Assembly: GCF_001431415.1 (NCBI RefSeq)
Contig: NZ_LDJI01000021.1
Span: 1-64,000, forward strand
Source of the DNA: Stenotrophomonas humi
GTDB lineage: Bacteria; Pseudomonadota; Gammaproteobacteria; Xanthomonadales; Xanthomonadaceae
DNA length: 64,000 bases
Direction of reading: 5' to 3'
Below, in pieces: positions 45,983-54,663 of the stretch (position 1 is the first letter of the stretch; every line of letters begins with the position of its first letter). Position numbers and translations under genes: made by a program. The notes beneath the pieces were generated by a model that worked only from the letters and a program-made list of their open reading frames with translations, ran no database searches and was not told the origin of the DNA.

Positions 45983-46188
45983 CGACCCATGCGAAGCCGC
46001 GAGCGTGGGTAATCGGGTTTCGACGTGCTTGCACGACCTCGCACAGGCCATGAATGCACGCCGCCAACGCGGGCTCCAGGCACATCCCACCCGGGTGCCA
46101 AGCAGCAGGAACCAAAGGCTGCTGTGGGATAGCCTCGGCGGATAGTCACTCTGGATTCTCCACCCGCAATCACTCTTCGAGGTAGCGT

Positions 46189-46845
46189 ATGAAGGCGATG
46201 GACGAAGTGGCCAGCAGACCCGCGCTCATTCTGCTGGCGATATGTGCCTGGGCAGCACTGCTGCTCCAGTTCTGGCTGTCGGCCCGGCTGGCGCTCGCCA
46301 ATGGCGGGACCGTGCTGGAGGGCACGATCACGTTCTTCGGCTACTTCACGGTGCTGAGCAATCTGTTCGTCGCGCTCTCGGCATTGCTGCCGCTCGTTGC
46401 AGGCAACACGCGTCTCGGTCATTTCTTCGCCCGGCCCATGGTGCTCGGATGCGCGACCACGTCGATCGTTATGGTTGGCATTGGCTACCACTTCCTTCTG
46501 CGCAACGTATGGGATCCGCAGGGGCTGCAATTGCTCGCCGACAACCTGCTGCACTATGTGGTGCCGATCTCGACGCTGATGTACTGGCTTGTCTTTACTC
46601 CCCGCATCAAGTTCGACGTGCTCGCACCGCTGGTCTGGTGCGCCTATCCGCTGGGCTACCTCATCTATGTGCTTGCACGGGGGGAACTGCTTGCCGCGTA
46701 TCCGTATCACTTCATTGACGTGACGAGCATTGGATATCCACAGGCGCTGCTGAATTCGCTTGGCCTGTTCTTTGCCTTTCTTGTTGTCGGTGCTGCCGTA
46801 AGCGCCATCCCGACGCTTCGCAGCCGATATCGCAGACCCGCTTGA
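46189..46845 (+). CDS. Pr6Pr family membrane protein
   Basis: A 218-residue protein with about six membrane helices. The GTITFFGYFTVLSNLFVALS block, the HYVVPISTLMYWLVFTPR helix and a C-terminal YPYHFIDV correspond to the Pr6Pr family (FAR-17a/AIG1-like), known for conserved Thr and His residues that act in androgen-induced hydrolases of eukaryotes. Bacterial function unknown. GAGG is seven bases before the ATG. Confidence 0.78.
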   Translation: MKAMDEVASRPALILLAICAWAALLLQFWLSARLALANGGTVLEGTITFFGYFTVLSNLFVALSALLPLVAGNTRLGHFFARPMVLGCATTSIVMVGIGYHFLLRNVWDPQGLQLLADNLLHYVVPISTLMYWLVFTPRIKFDVLAPLVWCAYPLGYLIYVLARGELLAAYPYHFIDVTSIGYPQALLNSLGLFFAFLVVGAAVSAIPTLRSRYRRPA

Positions 46846-46900
46846 TCGCATGCTTCCGGGCACCGGCCACGCGTGCGCAGCGCCTATATGACGACTTTGG

Positions 46901-47776
46901 CTATCGCGCGGAGGGAGTCACGACTGCATCCGTATTGGCCGGCTCCTGTTGCGGCGTCATGTACTGGATCATCCTGATCAGCGCTGCGTCGGTGCCACCT
47001 CCGCAGTAATCCCTGTAAGTGCGTGACCCGGAATCGGCGAAAGCCGGAGGCCATGTCGATGCGATTCCTGCCTGACGCTCCGCGCGCTCCCACAAAGTGC
47101 GCCAAGCCGGCAACATCGCTGCGCCGTCATGGCGCGCTGCGAGCGCCTCCAGCAGTACGAACAGCATCGACTGTTTCGTCTGCAGGGTGCCTTCATCGCT
47201 CACCATCTCCGCAGCGATGCGCAGCAGCGATTCGTTGTCCACGCCTGTGCCGTCATCACCGCTCGTGTGACGGGTTTCGGCTGCGCCATCCAGTACCGAG
47301 TACAATGATCGGCTGGGCGTAGCGACCAGCGCGCACATGCTCTCGGTTGGCTGAAACGAGGACGTCATCGCCAGTGCAGAGCGGATTCCCGCTTTGTCGT
47401 CGCGGCGGGCAGCGTCCAGGGCCAGTAACAACCGCTGCCGCTCAATCGCCTCCTCGGTGGAGGCCTGGGCCCATGCACGGTGTTGGGCCTCAGCCCTGAC
47501 ATGGCCATGCACCAGAGCGACTCCCAGCGCGAGCCCCACACCCAGCGCTGCGCCAGTGAGACTGGCCCGCCACGCGCGACTGTGCAGCATCACCCATAGC
47601 CAGACGAGGCCCAGCACCACGGCACCCAGAAAACCCATGACCACCGCACCAAAACCCGCAACATTCGGCGCGGCGGGATGGGATTTATTGAACTCGACCA
47701 GCACCAGCAGCGTCAGCAGCGCCGGGCCCAGCACGCCAACCCAGAAACCCGCACGCGTATGAAGAGGACGTTCCAT
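46901..47776 (-). CDS. Hypothetical membrane protein (291 aa)
   Basis: Three N-terminal hydrophobic helices (about 10-28, 40-62 and 70-95) followed by a soluble helical domain with paired cysteines (C at about 150 and 260) and low-complexity ends. No family recognised. It is convergent with the Pr6Pr gene, 55 bp apart. Confidence 0.55.
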   Translation of the reverse strand: MERPLHTRAGFWVGVLGPALLTLLVLVEFNKSHPAAPNVAGFGAVVMGFLGAVVLGLVWLWVMLHSRAWRASLTGAALGVGLALGVALVHGHVRAEAQHRAWAQASTEEAIERQRLLLALDAARRDDKAGIRSALAMTSSFQPTESMCALVATPSRSLYSVLDGAAETRHTSGDDGTGVDNESLLRIAAEMVSDEGTLQTKQSMLFVLLEALAARHDGAAMLPAWRTLWERAERQAGIASTWPPAFADSGSRTYRDYCGGGTDAALIRMIQYMTPQQEPANTDAVVTPSAR

Positions 47777-47892
47777 GTCTGCTCGGGAATCAGTTGCCGG
47801 AATGGGCCGACTATAGCGGCAACAGTGGATCGGAATTTCGATGCGACCTCCACTGCATGGCAGGCGAATGCTGCACGGGATCGCGCGCTCGA

Positions 47893-48792
47893 CTATGCGT
47901 CTGCTTCATCCATATGCCGACGATGTTCGGCGGCTTCGGCATGCAGCCACTCGCGGAATGCAAGAAAGCCTGCATGTGTCGTCGAGCGCTCGGGATAGAC
48001 CAGCCAGTGCGACCACGGCGTCTTCAAACGCTGCTTCGACAGCAGCACCAGTTGCCCGGATTCCAGCAGCAGCCGCGCCCGCGTCACCCGGCCCAGCGCC
48101 ACGCCAACGCCATCAAGCGCCGCGCGATGATGTGATTCGGAATCATCGAGGATGGCGACATAGCGCCTGGGCGCCTGCTCACCGAGCAGTGCGAACCAAC
48201 GGTCCCATTCGCCATCAGGATCGCCCAGCAGCGGCCACTGCGACAACGGAAGCGCATCCATGCCACCCATGCGTTCCACCAGCGCCGGGCTGGCCATCGG
48301 CACCAACCACTCATCGATCAGCGGCTCGGCGATCACCCCCGGCCAGCGACCATCACCCACACGCATGGCCGCATCAAACTGCAGCTGCCGCTCGAAATCG
48401 ACCAGGTATGGGCTGGACTGCAGGTTGATCTCGACCTGGGGATGCAGCGCCACGAACCGGCCCAGGCGCGGCACCAGCCACGCCGACGCCATGGTCGGCA
48501 CCGCGCTTACCGTCAGCACGCAGTCGTGCCGCGCCGAGAACGGCCGGAACGCCGCGTTGATCGCATCCAGATGCGGGCCGACCTGATCGAGCAGGCGCCG
48601 CCCTTCCGTGGTGAGCGCCACGCCACGGGCCTGCCGCAGCAGCAACGGATAACCCAGCCGTTCCTCCAGTTGCCGCATCTGGTGGCTCAACGCGCTGACG
48701 GTGACGTTCATCGCCTCGGCGGCACGCGACAGGCTGCCCAGCCGCGCGGCAATGACGAATCCCTGCAGGAACTGGAGAGGTGGCTTGGACAT
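47893..48792 (-). CDS. LysR-family transcriptional regulator
   Basis: A 299-residue regulator with an N-terminal winged HTH (FVIAARLGSLSRAAEAMNVT, SALSHQMRQLEERLGYPLL) and a substrate-binding domain with the PYLVDFERQLQFDAAMRVGD segment typical of the GcvA-like branch. AAGGG precedes the ATG at 48792. LysR regulators usually control a divergent neighbour; here the divergent gene is only a short open reading frame (48892). Confidence 0.9.
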   Translation of the reverse strand: MSKPPLQFLQGFVIAARLGSLSRAAEAMNVTVSALSHQMRQLEERLGYPLLLRQARGVALTTEGRRLLDQVGPHLDAINAAFRPFSARHDCVLTVSAVPTMASAWLVPRLGRFVALHPQVEINLQSSPYLVDFERQLQFDAAMRVGDGRWPGVIAEPLIDEWLVPMASPALVERMGGMDALPLSQWPLLGDPDGEWDRWFALLGEQAPRRYVAILDDSESHHRAALDGVGVALGRVTRARLLLESGQLVLLSKQRLKTPWSHWLVYPERSTTHAGFLAFREWLHAEAAEHRRHMDEADA

Positions 48793-48891
48793 ATAGCCCT
48801 TAGTTTTACTCAAGAGTTGGTTGAACAACACTCGCTACTACAGGCGACAGCTTGGCCCTACCGTGAGCATCACTCAAGTGGGAGTACGGAC

Positions 48892-49104
48892 ATGCGCATC
48901 TTTACCGACCTGTTGTTCCTGCACGGACATATCACCAATGTGGAACTGGCCAAGGCGTTGGCGGGAACCGACGGAAGCCCGTCCGCGCCCGCGCCGGGAA
49001 GCCGGAGGGAAGGGAAAGCGACGGAACAGGCCCAGCGTCACGCACCGGTTCCGAGCGCGCGGACCGAGACAACAGCCAAGCCGACGGCCTGCCTCAACCC
49101 TTGA
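48892..49104 (+). CDS. Short divergent gene (70 aa), possibly truncated
   Basis: GGGAG stands seven bases before the ATG. The start MRIFTDLLFLHGHITNVELA is followed by a low-complexity Ser/Pro/Arg tail. A second copy of the segment encoding LLLHGHATNVE lies 240 bp downstream (49,147), so the region carries a repeated gene start. Whether the encoded protein is complete is unclear; it may be a remnant of the original target of the LysR regulator. Confidence 0.45.
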   Translation: MRIFTDLLFLHGHITNVELAKALAGTDGSPSAPAPGSRREGKATEQAQRHAPVPSARTETTAKPTACLNP

Positions 49105-49190
49105 ACCTGCGGATAGGGAAAACCGGACCCTGACCCCGGCTTGGCTGACCGACTGCTCCTGCACGGACATGCCACCAATGTGGAATCAGT
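48907..49190 (+). repeat. Direct repeat, two copies about 240 bp apart
   Basis: Copies run from about 48,907 to 48,945 and 49,147 to 49,184. They share CCTGCACGGACAT, then CACCAATGTGGAA, differing at scattered bases. Confidence 0.6.
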
Positions 49191-49335
49191 CAGGGAGTTG
49201 ATTGAGGGAAAACCGGCGAAGACCGGGATCGGAGTCGGGTTCAGCCGGCTTTGGCTTGACCGTCCCGGCGAGGTTGCAGCGTGCGTCCCCTCCCCAACCC
49301 TCCCCTTGCCTGCGGCAAAGGGAGGGGGCGACGCG

Positions 49336-50199
49336 TCAGTAACCTTCTTCCTCAGCCGCCGCTTCGCGGCCCTGCTGGCGGATGAGTGCTTCTTCGCGGG
49401 CATCGTTGATGGCGTGACGGACGCTGTCCAGGTCGATGGCGCTTTCGTCCGGGGTGAACTCACCGGTCAGCTTGGTATCCGCCTGCAGTTCGCCGGCCTG
49501 GAACAACTCCCACATCTCCTCGCCGTACCAGGTTTCCAGCAGTTCCGGTGCCCAGCGGCCGAGGTTGGCGGTGAGGTTGTTGACGTCGCGCAGCAGCATG
49601 GTGCGCGCGGCATTGTTGCCGGCGGCGCTCACCACCTGCGGGAAATCAATCACCACCGGACCGTCCGGGCCGACCAGCACGTTGTAGGCCGACAGATCGC
49701 CGTGGATCAGGCCGCAGCACAGCATCAGCTTGACCTGCTGCACCAGCACTTCATGGAACTCGCGTGCCTGCTCGGCGCTGAGCTCCACCTCACCCAGACG
49801 CGCGGCGCTGAAGCCGTCGGCGTCGGTGACCAGCTCCATCACCAGCACGCCATGGAAGTAACCGAACGGCTCGGGTACGCGTACGCCGGCTTCGCGCAGT
49901 TGATACAGCGCGTCCACCTCGGTGTTCTTCCAGGCCACTTCCTGCTGCTTGCGGCCGTACTTGCTCGCCTTGCCGATGGCGCGGGCCTCACGGCTGCCAC
50001 GGACCTTGCGGCCTTCCTGGTACTGCACGCGCTGCTGGAAGCTGCGCTGGGCCATGTCCTTGTAGACCTTGGCGCAGCGCACTTCACCGCCACTGCGGAC
50101 AACGTAAACCGCTGCTTCCTTGCCGCTCTTGAGCGGGCGCAGCACTTCTTCGATGACACCGTCATCAATCAGTGCCTGTAGTTGCTGGGGTGTCTTCAC
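49336..50199 (-). CDS. RIO-type serine kinase
   Basis: A 287-residue cytoplasmic kinase with the RIO1 layout: nucleotide-binding lysine in RCAKVYKD (K44), hinge VMELV, catalytic loop HGDLSAYN (166-173, with D168 and N173) and metal loop IDFPQ (184-188, in place of DFG). Bacterial RIO kinases similar to Pseudomonas PA4780 are widespread, but substrates are not established. The C-terminus is acidic. It appears monocistronic. The 290-bp gap to the next gene (50200-50490) contains the hairpin at 50,366. Confidence 0.88.
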   Translation of the reverse strand: MKTPQQLQALIDDGVIEEVLRPLKSGKEAAVYVVRSGGEVRCAKVYKDMAQRSFQQRVQYQEGRKVRGSREARAIGKASKYGRKQQEVAWKNTEVDALYQLREAGVRVPEPFGYFHGVLVMELVTDADGFSAARLGEVELSAEQAREFHEVLVQQVKLMLCCGLIHGDLSAYNVLVGPDGPVVIDFPQVVSAAGNNAARTMLLRDVNNLTANLGRWAPELLETWYGEEMWELFQAGELQADTKLTGEFTPDESAIDLDSVRHAINDAREEALIRQQGREAAAEEEGY

Positions 50200-50365
50200 A
50201 GTCTCTCGGTGTGGATTGGGTGACCGCTCGAACGGCGTCGAACGTGGCCCGATAGGACGGGATCAAGGGGGCATATTGTTGCCGATGGCGGGGAATGAAA
50301 ACAGGCGGACAGTGTTCAGCGCCGCCCCGTGACCATGATCCGTGCCGATTTCGACGGGAAATGGG

Positions 50366-50395
50366 AAACGGCCGGGTCCGTGGACCTGGCCGTTT
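50366..50395. terminator. Strong hairpin, probable terminator of the 50,491-60,866 operon
   Basis: AAACGGCC-G-GGTCC and GGACC-T-GGCCGTTT form a 30-bp inverted repeat, 95 bp downstream of the last gene of the minus-strand operon. It ends in TTTCCCATTTC on that strand, a weak T-run. Confidence 0.6.
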
Positions 50396-50490
50396 GGGGG
50401 TTGGGCTTGCTTGAACCGAGGCGGGAGAAAGCTGGAACGCGCGCCGTTGCGGGAGTATCCCCCCGCACCCGGGAGAAGGGCATTGATCGC

Positions 50491-52053
50491 TCAGCGTGCC
50501 AGGACGCCCGGGTTCATCAGGCCCTTGGGGTCGAGCTGGGCCTTGATGGCATCCAGCAGCGCCAGCGCAGCCGGATCGCGGCCGGCGCGGTAGTCGTAGA
50601 ACTTGCCCAGCTGCAGGTTGGCCGCACCGTGGGAACGCATGACGTGGGCAATCTGGCGCTTGAGTTTGTCCGCCGCCGCACGGGCATCCAGGTGCTCTCC
50701 CGGGCAGCCGATGCGTTCGCGGTGATCGACGTCCACGGTGCGGACGTGGAACGCGTTGTGGCTGTCCGGCCAGTAGATGCACGGCTCGATCAGCGTGGTC
50801 TGCGCGCCGACGCTGGACATCAGCGTGCCGATGAAGATCCCGTGCCGGTCCATGGTTTCCTGCTCACGGGCGAACAGCGCCTGCAGCGCATTGAACACGG
50901 CCACCGACTTCGAATGCGGAACGATGGCGTGCACCGGCGCCCAACGCTCGCCCTGCGGGCCGAGCATGGAGTTCCAGGCGGCGAACGGGTTGGCCGCCAT
51001 CATCTTCGGGATCGACGGTTCCACACTCTGGCCGAAGCTCTCCACCAGCTTGCGCGCACGCGCCACGCGGTCGGCCACTTCAGCGGCGCTGTCGCCTTCA
51101 AGGGTGATGTGCAGGGAGAACTGCTCCTGGTCGACGATGTCACGGCCCTTCACCGCCAGCTTCAGGCCGGAGATCAGCCCGCCTTTCTTGATGACGTTGG
51201 TCAGCGCCTTGACGTCGCTGGACAGGCTGGCGCGACGCATGCGGATGCGGGTCAGCGCCGGATCGAACGCGGCCGTTTCGCTGGCCAGGCCGGCGCGGGC
51301 CAGCGCGCTCAATGCGCCGAACAGGCCATCGGGGGTGCCGAACTGCCAGGACAGGTAATCGATGTGTGCGTGCTTGGGGATCAGCTTGAGCACGATGCGG
51401 GTCTTGATGCCGAGCAGGCCGCAATCACCGAGGAACAGGCCGGTCAGGTCCGGGCCGTACCAGCGGAAGAACGGCGACGTGTTGGCTGCAGCGGCCGAAC
51501 CGGTGGTGAGAACGTCACCGTTGGCGGTGACCACCTGCAACCCCAACACCACGTCGGCCGAGCAGCCGTAGCGCGCCGAACCGTGGAAGACGGCGCCCTG
51601 CGACATGCCACCGCCGACGGTCGCATGCGAGCCGGACATCGGCCCGAAGTACGGCGTGCGTACGCCCTTGGCATCCAGTGCTTCCTTCAGCGCACGCCAG
51701 GTGACACCGGCTTCAACGACGACGTAGGCGTCCTCCAGATTGATCTCGACGATCTTGTCCAGCGAACCGGTATCGACCAGCACGCTCGGGCTGCGCGCGG
51801 CTGTGTAACCGCCGGTGTAGCTCATGCCACCACCGCGCGGCACCACCGCGATGCCGGCATCGGTGAGCTGCTTGACCGCGCCGGCCAGCTGCTGGGCGTT
51901 GCCGGGGCGCAGTACCGCCAGCAGCGGCTGGCCCTGCGAATAGACGTCGGTGGCGAAGTATTCCAGCTCGTTGGGATCGGTAACGATGTCCTTGCCCCAA
52001 CTGACCTTCAGCTGGGCGATGACGTCTTGCGCGGTTGCAGTGGCGTTGCTCAT
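50491..52053 (-). CDS. FAD-linked oxidase (D-lactate dehydrogenase/glycolate oxidase type)
   Basis: A 520-residue flavoprotein of the vanillyl-alcohol oxidase fold: an N-terminal FAD_binding_4 domain (VVPRGGGMSYTGGY binds the pyrophosphate; GPMSGSHATVGGGMSQGA) and a C-terminal FAD-oxidase cap with KAQLDPKGLMNPG. These enzymes oxidise 2-hydroxy acids or phenols. The last gene of the minus operon, 15 bp downstream of the double hydrolase gene. Substrate unknown; the operon context suggests an alcohol or hydroxyacid intermediate of the same pathway. Confidence 0.85.
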   Translation of the reverse strand: MSNATATAQDVIAQLKVSWGKDIVTDPNELEYFATDVYSQGQPLLAVLRPGNAQQLAGAVKQLTDAGIAVVPRGGGMSYTGGYTAARSPSVLVDTGSLDKIVEINLEDAYVVVEAGVTWRALKEALDAKGVRTPYFGPMSGSHATVGGGMSQGAVFHGSARYGCSADVVLGLQVVTANGDVLTTGSAAAANTSPFFRWYGPDLTGLFLGDCGLLGIKTRIVLKLIPKHAHIDYLSWQFGTPDGLFGALSALARAGLASETAAFDPALTRIRMRRASLSSDVKALTNVIKKGGLISGLKLAVKGRDIVDQEQFSLHITLEGDSAAEVADRVARARKLVESFGQSVEPSIPKMMAANPFAAWNSMLGPQGERWAPVHAIVPHSKSVAVFNALQALFAREQETMDRHGIFIGTLMSSVGAQTTLIEPCIYWPDSHNAFHVRTVDVDHRERIGCPGEHLDARAAADKLKRQIAHVMRSHGAANLQLGKFYDYRAGRDPAALALLDAIKAQLDPKGLMNPGVLAR

Positions 52054-52068
52054 GGGGGTCCTTCGGGA

Positions 52069-53646
52069 TCAGGCGGACAGCGCGGCAGCGCGGCCCTGGA
52101 AGTCGGATTCGGAATCGGCGTTCACCTGCAATGGCACCGGCAAGGCACGCAGCCGCGCAGCCAGGCCCGGTGCGGTGGCATCCCGCAGCAGCGTGTGCAG
52201 GCGCGGGCCAAGCCGCAGCAGTTCGACCACGTTGGCATGCACGCATGCCGGCGACGGTGCATCAACGCGACGGCGTGCGTCGGCGCTGGGCGCCATCCAC
52301 GGCCACAGCAGGTGGCGCTCACGCTCCCACTGCCACACATCGCACAGATAGCCACCGGCGCGGTCGATGACGGTGGTCGGTAGGTTGTCCAACAGCATCA
52401 TTTGCTCGTCGGCATCGAGCAGCCATGGTGAATGCAGCAGTACGTTCTGCACGCGCGCGCCCAATGCATCGACCAGCGCCGGCACGTAACCGGCAGCGGC
52501 ACCATGTGCTTCGATCAGCAGTGGTTGTGCGCCATCACCGCGCAGGGCGTCGAGCAGCGCCTGCACGACCACGTCGGCGCCAAGTTCGCTGTCGGTTTCG
52601 CAGGAAGCGCCATGACCGGGCAGATCCGGCAGCAGCCAAGCGCCTTCGCTGACCGGCAACTGCGCCGGCGACAGCGGGCGCGTGCCCGGCGCGTGCAGCA
52701 CCAGATGCAGCGGACCTTCGCCGGCGCGTTCCCAGACGGCCATGTCACCGGCTGCGCTGGCGATGATGCGGCGTTGCCAACCTGCATTGGATGCATCAGC
52801 GACCGTTGCTTCAAAAACAGGCTCGACGGAGAGCACCTGCGCCAGCCACGCATCCATCTTCGCGTGCATCGCCGCGATGCCATCGTGCTCCTCGATCAAC
52901 TGCACGTTGCCCGGCAGGTCGAGCAGGCGCGGCATATGCGCCAGCAGCGGGTCACCGTGGCGGAACACCAGCCACGACGGCATCTTCAGTTCGTTGAGCC
53001 AATGATGATCGTTATGACGGAACGCGGCGGCATAGCCGGCGCGGTAGGTGTCGCCCACGTCGAGCACGTCCATCACCGTCTCGCGCGTGCTTTCGGTGGT
53101 CTGCGGGGCGATCCGCATGGCCGCTTCGGCACGGCCGTCGTACCACGGGAAGTAATATTTCTGCTCGCGCATGCGCGACCACAGCCAACGCAGGTGAGAA
53201 CCATCCCATTGCGGCACGAAGGGCGGCAGGTACGCCTCGCCATACAGCGCGCTTTCTTCCGGAGTGAAAGCGGCATAACCGTCGACGATCAGCGTTGCAA
53301 CCTGTCGTGGATTTGCCCATGCCAGCCATGTGGCAATCAGGCCCCCCGTATGCATGCCGAACACGGCGAAGCGCTGCAGACCGATGGCGTCGACGAATTC
53401 AAGCGTGGCCGCGCCGAAGTCAGCAATCGTCATCGGGTTGCCGGGCAACGCATCGGAGTAACCGAAGCCCGGCGTGTCCGGTGCGACGACCGTGTAGCGG
53501 TCAGCGAAGCGCTGCATCATCGCGTGCCACATGCGCGAGTTCTGCGGCGACTGGTGGATCAGCAGCAGGGCTGGGCCGGTGCCGGCGATGCGGTAATGCA
53601 CCTGGCGTCCGTTGACGGACACGAAGCGGCGTTGGATCAAGGTCAT
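52069..53646 (-). CDS. Tandem alpha/beta-hydrolase-fold protein without nucleophile serine
   Basis: A 525-residue protein with two hydrolase-like halves. The first (1-270) has the usual HxxP oxyanion loop (LLIHQSPQNS), APDTPGFGYSD, and a nucleophile elbow that reads GMHTG (97-101), placing His99 where Ser or Cys is expected. The second (about 330-525) has LLPDLPGHGAS and an elbow AHGAA, again without Ser. If it is an enzyme, it must use other chemistry, or it binds a ligand. 9 bp before the preceding gene in the operon. Confidence 0.75.
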   Translation of the reverse strand: MTLIQRRFVSVNGRQVHYRIAGTGPALLLIHQSPQNSRMWHAMMQRFADRYTVVAPDTPGFGYSDALPGNPMTIADFGAATLEFVDAIGLQRFAVFGMHTGGLIATWLAWANPRQVATLIVDGYAAFTPEESALYGEAYLPPFVPQWDGSHLRWLWSRMREQKYYFPWYDGRAEAAMRIAPQTTESTRETVMDVLDVGDTYRAGYAAAFRHNDHHWLNELKMPSWLVFRHGDPLLAHMPRLLDLPGNVQLIEEHDGIAAMHAKMDAWLAQVLSVEPVFEATVADASNAGWQRRIIASAAGDMAVWERAGEGPLHLVLHAPGTRPLSPAQLPVSEGAWLLPDLPGHGASCETDSELGADVVVQALLDALRGDGAQPLLIEAHGAAAGYVPALVDALGARVQNVLLHSPWLLDADEQMMLLDNLPTTVIDRAGGYLCDVWQWERERHLLWPWMAPSADARRRVDAPSPACVHANVVELLRLGPRLHTLLRDATAPGLAARLRALPVPLQVNADSESDFQGRAAALSA

Positions 53647-53655
53647 GCGTATTCC

Positions 53656-54660
53656 CTAAAGCCGTACCAGCGCCTTGCCCAGGTTGTCGCCGTTGAGCAG
53701 GCCGATGAAACCGGCTGGCGCGTTGGCCAACCCGTCATGAATGTGTTCGTGGTACCGCAGCGTGCCGTCACCGATCATCCGTGCCAGTTCGCCACGGCAG
53801 CGATCAAAATCCGCCAGGTGGTCGTACACCACCAATCCTTCCAGTCGTGCACGTGCGGCGATCACCGGCCCGAGATTGGGCCCGGGCGGGCGCTCGGCGC
53901 GGTTGTACTGGTCACTCAGGCCGCACAGCACCACGCGCGCATGCAGGCGCAGCAACGACAACGCAGCTTCCAACACGGCGCCGCCTACATTGTCGAAGTA
54001 GCCATCGACGCCATCGGGGCATGCGTTACGCAGCGCTTGCGGGAAATCCGCATCGCGATAGTTCACGCAGGCATCGAAGCCATACTGCTCGACCACGATG
54101 GCGCATTTCCGCGCACTGCCGGCGATACCGATCACGCGGCAACCCGCCGCCTTGCACAGCTGCCCCACAGTGCTGCCCACTGCACCAGCAGCGGTGGAGA
54201 CAAGGATGGTTTGGCCGGGTTTTGGTTCAAGAATGCGGCGCACACCGGCCCATGCGGTGAGGCCTGGAATGCCGAGCACACCGACGGCAGTGCTGACCGG
54301 GGCCAGCGCGGTGTCCACGCGCGACACGACCTTGGCATCGAGTACCGCCTGTTCGGCCCAGCCGGTCAGCCCACTGACCACATCACCGGCGGCGAAGCAT
54401 CCACTGCGATCTTCCACCACCGTGCCGATGCCATAGCCCGGCACGATGCTGCCCAACGGCGGACGCGGCACCGCATAACGCCCCCCCAGCTGCGCCCGCA
54501 GGAACGGATCCAGTGACAACCACTGCACTTGCATCCGCAATTGGCCATCACCGACTGCCGGCAACGGCAGCTGCCGGAGCTTGAAGTCCTGCGCCTGCGG
54601 CATACCCCGTGGAATCCGCCGCAGACAGACGGCCTGCATTGTTTCGTGCAGGCCGTCCAT
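53656..54660 (-). CDS. MDR-family NADP-dependent oxidoreductase
   Basis: A 334-residue quinone-reductase/prostaglandin-reductase-like medium-chain reductase. It lacks the structural zinc cysteines and has the Rossmann motif AAGAVGSTVGQ and the YFDNVGG motif of the leukotriene B4 12-hydroxydehydrogenase (PTGR/YncB) group, which reduces enone double bonds with NADPH. The start lies 3 bp after the upstream stop, indicating coupling; an internal ATG at 54639 is a possible alternative. Confidence 0.88.
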   Translation of the reverse strand: MDGLHETMQAVCLRRIPRGMPQAQDFKLRQLPLPAVGDGQLRMQVQWLSLDPFLRAQLGGRYAVPRPPLGSIVPGYGIGTVVEDRSGCFAAGDVVSGLTGWAEQAVLDAKVVSRVDTALAPVSTAVGVLGIPGLTAWAGVRRILEPKPGQTILVSTAAGAVGSTVGQLCKAAGCRVIGIAGSARKCAIVVEQYGFDACVNYRDADFPQALRNACPDGVDGYFDNVGGAVLEAALSLLRLHARVVLCGLSDQYNRAERPPGPNLGPVIAARARLEGLVVYDHLADFDRCRGELARMIGDGTLRYHEHIHDGLANAPAGFIGLLNGDNLGKALVRL

Positions 54661-54663
54661 TGA

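Noticed and set aside
48442..48891. Long frame joining the short gene at 48892 with sequence opposite the LysR gene
   Set aside because: The upstream part is antisense to the regulator's DNA-binding domain; the ATG at 48892 has its own ribosome-binding site.
50329..52383. Plus-strand frame of 684 codons opposite the FAD-linked oxidase
   Set aside because: The sequence is rich in Arg, His and Gln without motifs, typical of the antisense of a GC-rich gene; the opposite strand encodes a clear enzyme.
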